This document shows, in pieces, positions 6,622-14,381 of a DNA stretch of 26,673 bases. The DNA is from a virus, in IMG/VR virus record IMGVR_UViG_3300035698_012958, positions 1 to 26,673 of that record. The stretch is one strand, 5' to 3'. Numbering within the stretch: position 1 is the first letter of the stretch; the number at the start of each line of letters is the position of its first letter. The notes below the pieces were generated by a model, which worked only from the letters and a program-made list of their open reading frames with translations, did no database searches and was not told the DNA's origin. A program made the translations under genes and the position numbers.

Positions 6622-7442
6622 AAGACTATAATTATTTTGAGGCATACTTAACACTTAGATGTAATCTTGGATGTTCTTATTGTATTAATGATAATGATGG
6701 AGTGGTGAGAAACAGACCAGAAATGTCTGCTGAAGAATGGGCAAAAGCTTTGAACAAGATTGATTTTGGTGAAACTCCATTAACATTAGGTGGAGGTGAG
6801 CCAACCCAACATCCTGGATTCTTTGAGTTATTGGATAGACTTAACTTAGAAACTCAAGTTGATTTACTAACCAACTTACAATTTGATGTAAAAAGATTTA
6901 TGGATGAAACTTCACCACTTAGATTCAGTCAAAAAGGAAGTGCCTACAAATCAATAAGAGTTAGCTATCACCCAGATTTTCATAAACCAGAAAGATTAGT
7001 TGAGGATGTGAAAACTTTGCAGGATGGAGGTTATTCTATTGGAATATTTGGAATCAATCACCCAAGAAACTTAGAAGCAAATGTTAAGATGAGTGAGCTT
7101 GCAAGAGTAGATCAAGTTTACTTTTTCATTAAAGACTTTCTGGGAGAGTTTGATAATCACAGATTTGGATATTTTAAATATCCAGAAGGTTTAGACAGAT
7201 TAAAGAAAGATGCACTTTGTAGAACCAAAGAAGTTTTAGTTGATCCAACAGGGGATGTTTACAAGTGCCACAGGGATTTGTATCACGATGAAACTCCAAT
7301 TGGGCATATTTCAGATGGTTTGCCAGAATATAAATTTAGAGGCTGTGATAAGTTTGGCTATTGCAATCCTTGTGATGTTAAATTAAAAACAAATAAATTC
7401 CTTGAGATGGGACAATGTGCGGTGGATATAAATGAAAATTAA
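6618..7442 (+). CDS. Radical SAM protein with SPASM-like C-terminus
   Basis: A 274-residue radical SAM enzyme. The [4Fe-4S] cluster motif is RCNLGCSYC (Cys15, Cys19, Cys22), followed by the SAM-binding GGGEPT (58-63). The C-terminal Cys201, Cys217, Cys243, Cys249 and Cys252 resemble an auxiliary cluster domain (SPASM/twitch), as in enzymes that modify peptides or oxidise sugars. The substrate cannot be read from the sequence. The gene sits between two glycosyltransferases and is translationally linked to both, so a sugar or glycan-precursor modification is plausible. A peptide substrate is the main alternative, though no precursor-peptide gene is obvious nearby. Confidence 0.85.
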   Translation: MKDYNYFEAYLTLRCNLGCSYCINDNDGVVRNRPEMSAEEWAKALNKIDFGETPLTLGGGEPTQHPGFFELLDRLNLETQVDLLTNLQFDVKRFMDETSPLRFSQKGSAYKSIRVSYHPDFHKPERLVEDVKTLQDGGYSIGIFGINHPRNLEANVKMSELARVDQVYFFIKDFLGEFDNHRFGYFKYPEGLDRLKKDALCRTKEVLVDPTGDVYKCHRDLYHDETPIGHISDGLPEYKFRGCDKFGYCNPCDVKLKTNKFLEMGQCAVDINEN

Positions 7443-8121
7443 ACAAACAACAAGACTATTGACAATTTGTTCTACAAGAATTCGTCCTAAGTGGGCAAAG
7501 ATAATGGTTGATTCTTTTAATGAAACTAAGAATGATTTTACTGAGATTGTTTTCTATGTATGGGATGAAGATCCATTTGTAAAAGAATATAAAGAATTGC
7601 TTAAAGATGAGAATGTGATCTATGGGCCTAAAAGATTTATGACAGAAGTTCTAAACTACATCACGACGGAAGTCTATCCAGATATAGAATATTATCAAAA
7701 CATAAATGATGACCATGAGTATCTAATGCCAGATTGGGATAGAATGATGTTAGAGCCTCTTGATAAAAACAATGGTTGGGGAATATCTTATTGTCGTGGA
7801 GTGAACGCAGCACACAATCCAAATGCAGAAGTGATGTCTGGAAAAATTGTTAAAGCACTTGGATATTATCTTTATCCTGGATTCAGACAATTTGGGTGTG
7901 AGCCTTACATGATTAATATTGGAGAAGAATTCAAATTCTTTTATTATATTGAAGGGGATGTAATTGCTCATAATTGTGTAAACATTGGGAAGATGCCTAA
8001 AGATGCAAACTATGAATTCATCTACGGCGAGGATATTCCTTACGGACTTGGGGTTTTCATTGAGTGGGAAAAAACTAAGAAAGCTATTGACTTTAAGAAA
8101 ATTAGAGAGGCCATGAAATGA
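7432..8121 (+). CDS. Putative GT-A-fold glycosyltransferase
   Basis: A 229-residue protein that looks like a GT-A glycosyltransferase. The N-terminus begins with strand TTRLLTICSTRIRPKWAKIM, then YYQNINDDHEYLMPDWD (86-102) holds a likely metal-binding NDDH and the following PDWD seen in phage glycosyltransferases. The rest is aromatic and lacks a membrane helix. It overlaps the preceding radical SAM gene by 11 nt and the next membrane protein by 4 nt. Donor and acceptor are unknown. The match is weaker than for the GT2 protein at 5968. Confidence 0.65.
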   Translation: MKIKQTTRLLTICSTRIRPKWAKIMVDSFNETKNDFTEIVFYVWDEDPFVKEYKELLKDENVIYGPKRFMTEVLNYITTEVYPDIEYYQNINDDHEYLMPDWDRMMLEPLDKNNGWGISYCRGVNAAHNPNAEVMSGKIVKALGYYLYPGFRQFGCEPYMINIGEEFKFFYYIEGDVIAHNCVNIGKMPKDANYEFIYGEDIPYGLGVFIEWEKTKKAIDFKKIREAMK

Positions 8122-8573
8122 CAGATAATTTAAGGGAGAATATTGAAAAAGGAGCTATGGCAAAAGCTGAAGCAATGGATGATTTAGTTTACAACACTTT
8201 GACGGACAGCCGAAAGAAGAGTGCTTTGAAGAGTATTATCTGGAGAATTGTTGGAGTGATGGTTTTAGCTGCGGTAACTTACTTTTATACTCAAAGTTGG
8301 ATTACCACAGGTTTGGTGACAATTATTCACCATGTTGTTTTCTTGTTTGTATTTTATTTTCACGAAAGGATTTGGTTAAGATTTAAAACAACAGGTTTGA
8401 AAAGAAAAATCTACAAGATGTTCACTTATGAAACTCTTTGTGGAAATATTATTTTAGGAATTATAACTTACGCAATCACTGGAAGCTGGAAGGCAATGAC
8501 TGCAATCACTTTAACTTACATTGGAATTAAACATATTTTGTATATAGGGAATGAATTTGTATGGAATATGTAG
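8118..8573 (+). CDS. DUF2061-like membrane protein with two repeats
   Basis: A 151-residue integral membrane protein. After a charged N-terminus (1-38) comes SIIWRIVGVMVLAAVTYFYT (39-58) and then a second helix ending FYFHERIW (79-86). This 'K-S/A-x-x-W-R, two helices, HERxW' signature is that of DUF2061. A second, diverged copy follows: FTYETLCGNIILGIITYAIT (102-121), TAITLTYIGIKHILY and NEFVW. The four predicted helices make a duplicated module. DUF2061 proteins occur near sugar and sulfate activation genes, with unknown function. In this glycan island it may carry or anchor a lipid-linked intermediate (inference). Confidence 0.75.
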   Translation: MTDNLRENIEKGAMAKAEAMDDLVYNTLTDSRKKSALKSIIWRIVGVMVLAAVTYFYTQSWITTGLVTIIHHVVFLFVFYFHERIWLRFKTTGLKRKIYKMFTYETLCGNIILGIITYAITGSWKAMTAITLTYIGIKHILYIGNEFVWNM

Positions 8574-9028
8574 ATAAATATTGGGAAAAAGAAAGAGGCA
8601 ACTCAGATTCGTGGAGTCCTAACATGGCAGACCATGTTGTCTTAATTAATCTTATTGAGAAATTTAATCTTAAATCTTTCTTTGAAATTGGAACACACTT
8701 AGCATTCACTACCAAACTTCTTGATGAGCACCCAAACATTGAGAGATGGAAATCCATTGATATTCATTCTACGCATGCACACCAAAATATATTTAGAGCA
8801 GATAGTGCAAATTACAAAACTGATGAGCAATTTGATTTAGTTTTTATTGATGGGGATCACAACGAAGTTAAGAGAGATACTGAATTGGCCTTAACAATGA
8901 AACCTAAGATTATTGCCTGGCACGATTATAGTTCTTTAGATCAAGCCATTAAATTAGTTATCCAAAGGGCAGTGGACTTATTCAAACCAATAAATGTGGA
9001 GGCAAATATAGCATGGAAGAAAATGTAG
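8561..9028 (+). CDS. SAM-dependent methyltransferase (Methyltransf_24/TylF-like)
   Basis: A 155-residue class I methyltransferase domain. Motif I is FFEIGTHLAFTT (40-51), an acidic residue follows in SIDIHS, and FDLVFIDGDHNEVKRDTELA (90-109) with IIAWHDYS is the metal-site pattern of sugar and catechol O-methyltransferases in this family. It is short (200 or more is usual) because N-terminal helices are reduced. The neighbouring gene carries a paralogous domain with matching motifs, so the two arose by duplication. It overlaps the membrane protein by 13 nt and the next gene by 16 nt. Likely substrate: a sugar or polyol hydroxyl in the glycan pathway (inference). Confidence 0.75.
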   Translation: MEYVDKYWEKERGNSDSWSPNMADHVVLINLIEKFNLKSFFEIGTHLAFTTKLLDEHPNIERWKSIDIHSTHAHQNIFRADSANYKTDEQFDLVFIDGDHNEVKRDTELALTMKPKIIAWHDYSSLDQAIKLVIQRAVDLFKPINVEANIAWKKM

Positions 9029-10002
9029 TTTATGCTTATGTTGTTGCAGATCTCTTACATATTGGGCATATTAGACATTTAGAAGCCTGCAAAAAACTTG
9101 GTGTTACTAAATTAATTGTTGGAGTATTAACTGACGAAGCTGCTATGGAAAAGAAACAAAAACCAATAATTCCTTTTAATGAGAGAATGGAAATAGTCAC
9201 AGCCCTTGAGTGTGTTGATAAGGCAATCAAACAAGATACTTATCTACCAACTAAAAATCTAAAAGAAATAAAACCAAATATTTTAGCTGAAAGCACAAGT
9301 CATCGTTCTGCTGATATAGAAGATGCCAAGAAACTTTTGGAAGGGTGGGGTGGAGAAGTTAAGGTTATGCCTTACTTCCCTGCACAAAGTTCTACAAGAA
9401 TAAAATCTCAAATAAGAAATGCACCTATTGACAATAAAGCTATCCTCTTAGATTATTATAAAGAGGAGAGTGTTCAGGATTGCCAATACTTAGTTACTCC
9501 TGCAAAGTGGACTTGGATGTTCAATGACCACAAGGTTTTATTGGATGTGATTGATAAGTTCAAAATAAAAACTGTTCTTGAGATTGGAACTTGGCAAGGT
9601 TTTACTGCTGGTGCAATGTTAAAGAAAGGTTGCAAAGTAAAAGCGATTGACATATATGATGGAATGGACATAGAATATAGGCATGGTTCTCACAGCAAAA
9701 CAACTAAAGAGAATTATGGAAAGTATGCTTTACACGATCCAAATTATGAAATAATTTTTTGTGATAGCCTTAAATACCAGCCAGTAGGTGAAGTTGATAT
9801 GGTGTTTATCGATGGCAATCACCAATATGAATGGGTAAAGTCTGATACAGAATTAGCAAGGAAGTTTAATCCAAAAGTAATTATCTGGCATGATTATGGT
9901 TCTGAAGCAGGAGTTAGAAAGTATATTGATGAAATAAACAAAGCTGGGAAGACTATCGTCCACACACAAAATAGTCTAATGGTCTGGGAGCAGTGCAGAT
10001 GA
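9013..10002 (+). CDS. Bifunctional cytidylyltransferase-methyltransferase fusion
   Basis: A 329-residue two-domain protein. Residues 1-135 are a HIGH-type nucleotidyltransferase: LLHIGHIRHLEACK (14-27), PFNERMEIV (54-62) and SSTRIKSQI (126-134) match glycerol-3-phosphate and ethanolamine-phosphate cytidylyltransferases. Residues 170-329 are a class I methyltransferase: VLEIGTWQGFTAG (188-200), DMVFIDGNHQYEWVKSDTEL and VIIWHDYG, closely similar to the separate methyltransferase just upstream. The predicted pathway role is CTP-dependent activation of a phosphorylated polyol or amino alcohol plus methylation of it or of its acceptor. The next gene is LicD-like, which would use the CDP-linked product. 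The fusion and the neighbouring paralog are uncommon features. Confidence 0.85.
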   Translation: MEENVVYAYVVADLLHIGHIRHLEACKKLGVTKLIVGVLTDEAAMEKKQKPIIPFNERMEIVTALECVDKAIKQDTYLPTKNLKEIKPNILAESTSHRSADIEDAKKLLEGWGGEVKVMPYFPAQSSTRIKSQIRNAPIDNKAILLDYYKEESVQDCQYLVTPAKWTWMFNDHKVLLDVIDKFKIKTVLEIGTWQGFTAGAMLKKGCKVKAIDIYDGMDIEYRHGSHSKTTKENYGKYALHDPNYEIIFCDSLKYQPVGEVDMVFIDGNHQYEWVKSDTELARKFNPKVIIWHDYGSEAGVRKYIDEINKAGKTIVHTQNSLMVWEQCR

Positions 10003-10598
10003 GTCACCAAAAGATATTCTTTGAGTTTGATGATTTGTGTAAGGAACTAAAAATAGAGTGGTGTTTCACACTTGGAACTGCTCTTGGATTATACAGGCAA
10101 AAGGCACCCATCGGTGGAGACAATGATATTGACTTGATGGTATTTTGTGGCCATCGCCAATTAGAGAAGATGAGAAAGAAATTAATTGAGTTGGGATTTA
10201 AATATGCAGGAATGAACATGGGGGCTGGTGAAGAGATGAATATGCACTTTCACAAGTATGGAATGTTGTTGGATGCTCACTTTCAATGCTTAGAGGAAGA
10301 AGAAAGGTTTTATGATGAGTTTGACCAAGTAAATTATTGTGGAAGGACTTTCAATGTCCCTCACCCAATCGAAGAATATCTTCAATTTGAATATTTTGAA
10401 AACACTTCCAATCCAAGTAATTGGAGAATTCCAGATATGGGAAAGAGCAGACCAATAAAAAATCAAGGAACCAGACCTCCTGGTAGTGCAAAAGGAATAA
10501 ACCCCCAATCTTATTTTGGCTGGGCTAAAAAAACTAAATTTAGGTGGGAGGATTGCGTTGATCCAAAATGGCAAGATAACCAAGATAATCATGGCTAA
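9999..10598 (+). CDS. LicD-family phosphotransferase (nucleotidyltransferase fold)
   Basis: A 199-residue LicD-type protein. ATG 9999, in an ATGA overlap with the preceding stop, is a better start than the upstream GTG at 9993. The signature is FTLGTALGLYRQKAPIGGDN followed by DID, giving the metal-binding Asp pair, as in LicD enzymes that transfer phosphocholine from CDP-choline onto polysaccharides. A His-rich part, MHFHKYGMLLDAHFQ, lies near residues 82-96. The upstream gene supplies a cytidylyltransferase, so the pair forms a CDP-activation and phospho-transfer module (inference from family roles). Eukaryotic fukutin-like relatives share the fold, and the exact phospho-alcohol is unknown. 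The 3' end overlaps the radical SAM start by 8 nt. Confidence 0.82.
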   Translation: MSHQKIFFEFDDLCKELKIEWCFTLGTALGLYRQKAPIGGDNDIDLMVFCGHRQLEKMRKKLIELGFKYAGMNMGAGEEMNMHFHKYGMLLDAHFQCLEEEERFYDEFDQVNYCGRTFNVPHPIEEYLQFEYFENTSNPSNWRIPDMGKSRPIKNQGTRPPGSAKGINPQSYFGWAKKTKFRWEDCVDPKWQDNQDNHG

Positions 10599-11688
10599 AC
10601 ATAAAATAGATTCAGATTACAGAATGGATGATACTAAACTGCTTTGGCACATGGATAGAGTCAGAGATTTATTTGACAATGATAAAAGGATGGCTCCAAT
10701 AATGATTGACATGGGCCTAACCAAATTCTGCAATATCAAATGTATTTATTGTTATGGACAAAATCAAAATCCTTGTAAGGACTTAATTAAGAGAGAACCT
10801 TTAATTGAGTTGGTGAGTTCAGCCAAGAGACTTGGGATTAAAGCTATTGGTTTTATTGGGGATGGAGAACCAACTTGCAATCCAGCAATGTATGAAGCTT
10901 TAGAAAAAGCTACTTGCGATATGTCTATCTCTACTAACGGTGTTATGATCACTTCACATTTTCAAAGAGAAGTTATCCTCAAAAATTGCACTTGGATGAG
11001 GTTTAATCTTTCTGCTGGAACAAAGGAAGGTTATAAGAAAATTCATGGGGCTGACCATTTTGAAAGAGTAGTTACAAATATTAAAGAGATGCTGAGATTG
11101 AGGAATGAGGAAGGGCATAAATGTGGGATAGGATTACAGAGTGTTTATGTTCCAGGACTTATGGATGAAGAGATGATTGCCGAAAGTAAATTAGCTGTTG
11201 AACTTGGAGTGGACTATTTTGTAATAAAACAATGCTCACTCCCAGATGGAAATAAAAGGGTTGGTGAAATAGAATTTGATGTTAATGATTATGATTCTTC
11301 TCGGGTTAAAGAGGTGTTAGAAACTTGCGAAGCACTTAGCACAGAAAAAACTAAGATTATTCCTAAATGGAATTTAATTAAACAGAAAGGTAAGAGGCCT
11401 TACAACGGATGTCCTGGAATTCCACTCTTACTTCAGATCTCTGGGAATGGGGATGTTTATCCTTGTGGGCAAATGTTTCAAAATAAAAAGTATGATAAGT
11501 ATCTTATTGGAAATATTCATGAGGATTCTTTTGAAAAACTACTTAACTCAGACAAATATTGGGATGTTATGAAAGAGATGCAAAAGTTTGATGTTCACAA
11601 TGATTGCACTGGCGCATGCAGACAAGATAAGATAAATGAGTTCTGTTACAATTATTTAAATAAACCACGAGGAATTAATTTTATTTAA
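10591..11688 (+). CDS. Radical SAM/SPASM enzyme
   Basis: A 365-residue radical SAM protein, using ATG 10591, which overlaps the LicD stop by 8 nt. An in-frame ATG at 10516 would add 25 residues but lies deep in LicD. The cluster motif is FCNIKCIYCYG, the SAM-binding region is GDGEPTCNP, and the C-terminal SPASM part has NGCPG, GDVYPCGQMF and a Cys cluster in DCTGACRQDK and FCYNY. This arrangement is close to MoaA/SPASM enzymes, including those that oxidise aminoglycoside sugars or crosslink peptides. It is the second radical SAM gene in the island and is different in sequence from the one at 6618. Substrate unknown; sugar modification is the best guess from context. Confidence 0.85.
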   Translation: MAKHKIDSDYRMDDTKLLWHMDRVRDLFDNDKRMAPIMIDMGLTKFCNIKCIYCYGQNQNPCKDLIKREPLIELVSSAKRLGIKAIGFIGDGEPTCNPAMYEALEKATCDMSISTNGVMITSHFQREVILKNCTWMRFNLSAGTKEGYKKIHGADHFERVVTNIKEMLRLRNEEGHKCGIGLQSVYVPGLMDEEMIAESKLAVELGVDYFVIKQCSLPDGNKRVGEIEFDVNDYDSSRVKEVLETCEALSTEKTKIIPKWNLIKQKGKRPYNGCPGIPLLLQISGNGDVYPCGQMFQNKKYDKYLIGNIHEDSFEKLLNSDKYWDVMKEMQKFDVHNDCTGACRQDKINEFCYNYLNKPRGINFI

Positions 11689-11689
11689 G

Positions 11690-12136
11690 ATGAGAAGAAA
11701 TAATCACTTACAAAAAGGAATGCACATAGGAAAGGAGACTGAATTCAAGAAAGATCATACTCCTTGGACTAAAGGAAAAACAAAAAAAGATTATCCTCAA
11801 ATGACTAATAAAAGTAAATTGGGGCAACACCCTTCTGAAGAATCTGAAAAGAAAAGAATCAAAAGTTTAAAAAAAACTATAAAAAAGAGAGGTTATAAAA
11901 CAGAGGCTAATGGTAGGGCAAGATATTCTGTTAAAATAAAAATTTGGAGATTAGCAGTTTTTGAGAGAGATAAATTCACCTGCAAGGAATGTGGGAAAAA
12001 AGGTGTTGCATTGGAATCCCATCATATAAAGTCTTGGGCAAAATATCCTAAACTCAGATTTCAAATTTCTAATGGAGAAACTCTATGTTTAAAATGTCAT
12101 AAGAAAACTAAAAATTATAAAGGGAGAGGAAGATGA
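11690..12136 (+). CDS. HNH homing endonuclease with NUMOD3-like N-terminus
   Basis: A 148-residue basic protein. The N-terminal FKKDHTPWTKGKTKKDYP (19-36) resembles the NUMOD3 DNA-binding motif of phage homing endonucleases. The C-terminal HNH domain is complete: WRLAVFERDKFTCKECG (86-102), HH at 111-112, and LCLKCHKK (132-139) giving Cys98, Cys101, Cys133 and Cys136 as zinc ligands. It starts 2 nt after the radical SAM stop and ends in a 4-nt overlap with the next glycosyltransferase. A free-standing homing nuclease in a dense operon would spread by cutting the same intergenic site in related viruses. Confidence 0.85.
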   Translation: MRRNNHLQKGMHIGKETEFKKDHTPWTKGKTKKDYPQMTNKSKLGQHPSEESEKKRIKSLKKTIKKRGYKTEANGRARYSVKIKIWRLAVFERDKFTCKECGKKGVALESHHIKSWAKYPKLRFQISNGETLCLKCHKKTKNYKGRGR

Positions 12137-13206
12137 AAATTCTATGGAAAGGAAACGTATTTAATCCAACCGGTCTGGCAACTGCAAATAGAGAAATGTG
12201 TAAAGCACTTCATAAATTAGGAGTTACAATTCAAACCACTGATCCCTGGAGGAGTCAATGGGAATTCACAAAAGGATTAGAGCACTTAAATAATCCAATG
12301 GATGTTGCTAAAGATACAATTACTATCTTTGCAGATTATCCTCAATCTTGGAGAGAAGGACATGGAAAATTAATTGGATTATTTTTACATGAGGGAACCA
12401 GACTTATGCCTGGCTGGGCAGAATTAATGAATAGAGTTGAAAGAATAATTGTTCCTGCACAATCAGTTAAGAACTTATTTAAGTGGAATGGGGTAGGTGT
12501 GCCAATAGAAGTAATTCCATTCGGAGTGAGTGATATGTATAAGCCAAAATCAAGGGAGAAAAATAAGGATTTTATTTTCTTATCAGTGAACTCTTGGACA
12601 GGTAATCCAGGGGATCGGAAAGGAACCGAGTTATTAATCAAAGCTTTTGATGAAGAATTTAAGGATGAGAAAGTTAAACTTATACTCAAAATCTCAACAT
12701 TCTGGCAGAATCCAATAGATTATCAGAAGGCTATAAATGACGTTCTGGGCCATGCTAACAAGAATATTCTCTTTAACTCAGAGTATATGCCAGAAAAAGA
12801 ATTAGTGAAGAATTATCAAAATTCTGATTGCTTTGTTTCTCCTACCAGAGGGGAAGGATTCGGCTTAACTATTTTAAATGCTATGGCTTGTGGAGTGCCT
12901 GTAATCGTGACTAAAGACATAAATGCTGGACACATGGATTTCTGTAAAGGGGTTGCTTCTGTTCTTTGGATAGATGCTCCTTCTGTCAAACAAGGAGACA
13001 GAAGATTCTATGCTGAAGGAAATATGTTGGCAGAGCCAGACTTAGAAAGTTTAAAGAAACAAATGAGATATGCTTTTGAACATAGAAGTTTAAGGAATTG
13101 GGCAACTGAGAATTCTGAACAAATTAGAAAGGATTGGAGTTGGGAAAATTCTGCTAAAAAACTAATTAAATTTTTGGAGAAGAAAGATGAAGTGTCCAGC
13201 ATGTGA
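12133..13206 (+). CDS. GT-B glycosyltransferase family 4-like
   Basis: A 357-residue GT4-like transferase. The N-terminal domain begins MKILWKGNVFNPTGLATANR, with the glycine-rich acceptor loop. The C-terminal donor domain has FLSVNSWTGNPGDRKGTELL (149-168), then ISTF, SDCFVSPTRGEGFG (231-244) and MACGVPVIVT (251-260). In most GT4 enzymes the EX7E motif carries two Glu. Here the first is Glu241 but the second position (249) is Asn (EGFGLTILN), so donor binding may differ or activity may be altered. A good Shine-Dalgarno sequence (GGGAGAGGA) lies in the end of the preceding nuclease gene. Likely adds a sugar in the cytoplasm. Confidence 0.85.
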   Translation: MKILWKGNVFNPTGLATANREMCKALHKLGVTIQTTDPWRSQWEFTKGLEHLNNPMDVAKDTITIFADYPQSWREGHGKLIGLFLHEGTRLMPGWAELMNRVERIIVPAQSVKNLFKWNGVGVPIEVIPFGVSDMYKPKSREKNKDFIFLSVNSWTGNPGDRKGTELLIKAFDEEFKDEKVKLILKISTFWQNPIDYQKAINDVLGHANKNILFNSEYMPEKELVKNYQNSDCFVSPTRGEGFGLTILNAMACGVPVIVTKDINAGHMDFCKGVASVLWIDAPSVKQGDRRFYAEGNMLAEPDLESLKKQMRYAFEHRSLRNWATENSEQIRKDWSWENSAKKLIKFLEKKDEVSSM

Positions 13207-13339
13207 AGGTAAAAAATATAAAATAATTTCAATTATGGGAAAAGGTTGTTATAAAGAACTTTGGATTGATTGCCAGGTATGTCTTGGAACAGGCAAAACT
13301 AAGAAAGAAATTATAGATATGAGGAAAAAATCAAAATGA
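13187..13339 (+). CDS. Small zinc-ribbon protein
   Basis: A 50-residue protein with two CxxC knuckles: CPACEGKK at residues 3-10 and CQVCLGTGK near 29-37. The CxxCxG and CxxCxGxG pattern is that of the DnaJ central zinc-finger domain, and single-ribbon proteins like this are frequent in viruses. It overlaps the glycosyltransferase end by 20 nt and its stop overlaps the methyltransferase start (ATGA). It probably binds zinc and mediates protein or nucleic-acid contacts, but no function can be given. Confidence 0.65.
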   Translation: MKCPACEGKKYKIISIMGKGCYKELWIDCQVCLGTGKTKKEIIDMRKKSK

Positions 13340-14028
13340 ATCCTGAACAGTTAAAAGAATTGAATGAGGTTAATTGGTGGCATACCATTGAAATAGACGG
13401 AGTCAAAACTAACGGAAAAGATAATTCTGAAGAAAAATTAAAAGCAATTAAGATGCCAGGAGATCTAACAGGCAAGAAAGTTTTAGATGTTGGGGCTTGG
13501 GATGGTTTCTTTTCTTTTGAAGCTGAGAAAAGAGGAGGGGATGTTTTAGCAATAGATACAATCACTTGGTTGTATAATCACTTGTGGGATGTTCAAACCG
13601 ATGGATATAAACCCCACACAGGTAAGAAAGGATTTAATCTTGCGAGGAAATTATTAAAGTCAAAAGTAAAAGATGAGGAGATCGAAGTGATGGACTTATC
13701 TAAATCAGGGTTTGATTTAGAGTTTGATTTAGTTTTATGTTTGGGAATACTTTATCATATGAAAGATCCTCTTGGAATGTGCCAAGTGATGTATGATGTT
13801 ACTAAAGAGGGAGGACAATTAATATTAGAAACTCATGTTGATGCTGAGAACACTGGCACGCCAGCAATGGTGTTTTACCCATTTAAAGAATGTAATAATG
13901 ATCCAGGCACTTGGTGGGGGCCTAACCCAGCTTGTGTTGTTCAGATGCTTCAAGCCGTAGGCTTCAAAGAAATTAAACCTATCCTACACAATAATCACAG
14001 ATTTATTGTTCATGCTTTTAAAAAATGA
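13336..14028 (+). CDS. SAM-dependent methyltransferase (CmoB/DUF1698-like)
   Basis: A 230-residue class I methyltransferase. Motif I is VLDVGAWDGFFSF (49-61), followed by LAIDT for the ribose-binding acidic residue, FDLVLCLGILYHMKDPLG near the middle, and GGQLILETHV downstream. The combination GILYHMKDP and GTWWGPNP is characteristic of CmoB/DUF1698-like enzymes, a group whose best-known member modifies tRNA wobble uridine but whose many relatives act on sugars or small molecules. Next to glycosyltransferases, methylation of a sugar is the more likely role; tRNA is an alternative. It overlaps the next nuclease gene by 4 nt. Confidence 0.82.
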   Translation: MNPEQLKELNEVNWWHTIEIDGVKTNGKDNSEEKLKAIKMPGDLTGKKVLDVGAWDGFFSFEAEKRGGDVLAIDTITWLYNHLWDVQTDGYKPHTGKKGFNLARKLLKSKVKDEEIEVMDLSKSGFDLEFDLVLCLGILYHMKDPLGMCQVMYDVTKEGGQLILETHVDAENTGTPAMVFYPFKECNNDPGTWWGPNPACVVQMLQAVGFKEIKPILHNNHRFIVHAFKK

Positions 14029-14381
14029 ATAAAGAATATCATAAAAAGTGGAGAGCAAAAAATAAAGAAAGTATCAAAAGATCTGATCGTAAATGGTATT
14101 TAAAAAATAGAGAAAAGGCTATTGCAAGAGCCAAAGATAAAAAATATCCAAGAGATAAAGAAAAAACAAAATTAAGAAATCAAAAATATTTTAAAAACAA
14201 TAAAGAAAAATTCATTGCTAAATCTATTGCAAGAAATTTTGAAGCAGATAAACAGTGTGGGATTTGTGATAGAGAACCTAATTTAGAAAAACACCACTGG
14301 GATTATAATAGACCAGAACTATTTTCTACATTATGTAAGAGTTGTCATAGAATTCAACATATAAAAGGAGCTTTCAAATGA
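14025..14381 (+). CDS. HNH-like treble-clef nuclease
   Basis: A 118-residue basic protein. Residues 1-72 are a Lys/Arg-rich arm with repeated KW, KN and RN units. The C-terminal core has QCGICDREPNLEKHHWDYNR (77-96) and LCKSCHRIQH (103-112), giving Cys78, Cys81, Cys104 and Cys107 as zinc ligands and His90/His91 as the catalytic pair. This is a compact HNH/His-Me finger as found in phage homing endonucleases. It joins both neighbours through 4-nt overlaps, so it sits between a methyltransferase and a glycosyltransferase without disturbing either. Confidence 0.75.
   Translation: MNKEYHKKWRAKNKESIKRSDRKWYLKNREKAIARAKDKKYPRDKEKTKLRNQKYFKNNKEKFIAKSIARNFEADKQCGICDREPNLEKHHWDYNRPELFSTLCKSCHRIQHIKGAFK

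Noticed and set aside
3018-10598. A phosphonate (aminoethylphosphonate) pathway: ThDP decarboxylase, aminotransferase, cytidylyltransferase, LicD
   Set aside because: No PEP mutase is present, and the ThDP enzyme has the full three-domain acetolactate-synthase length rather than the shorter phosphonopyruvate decarboxylase form.
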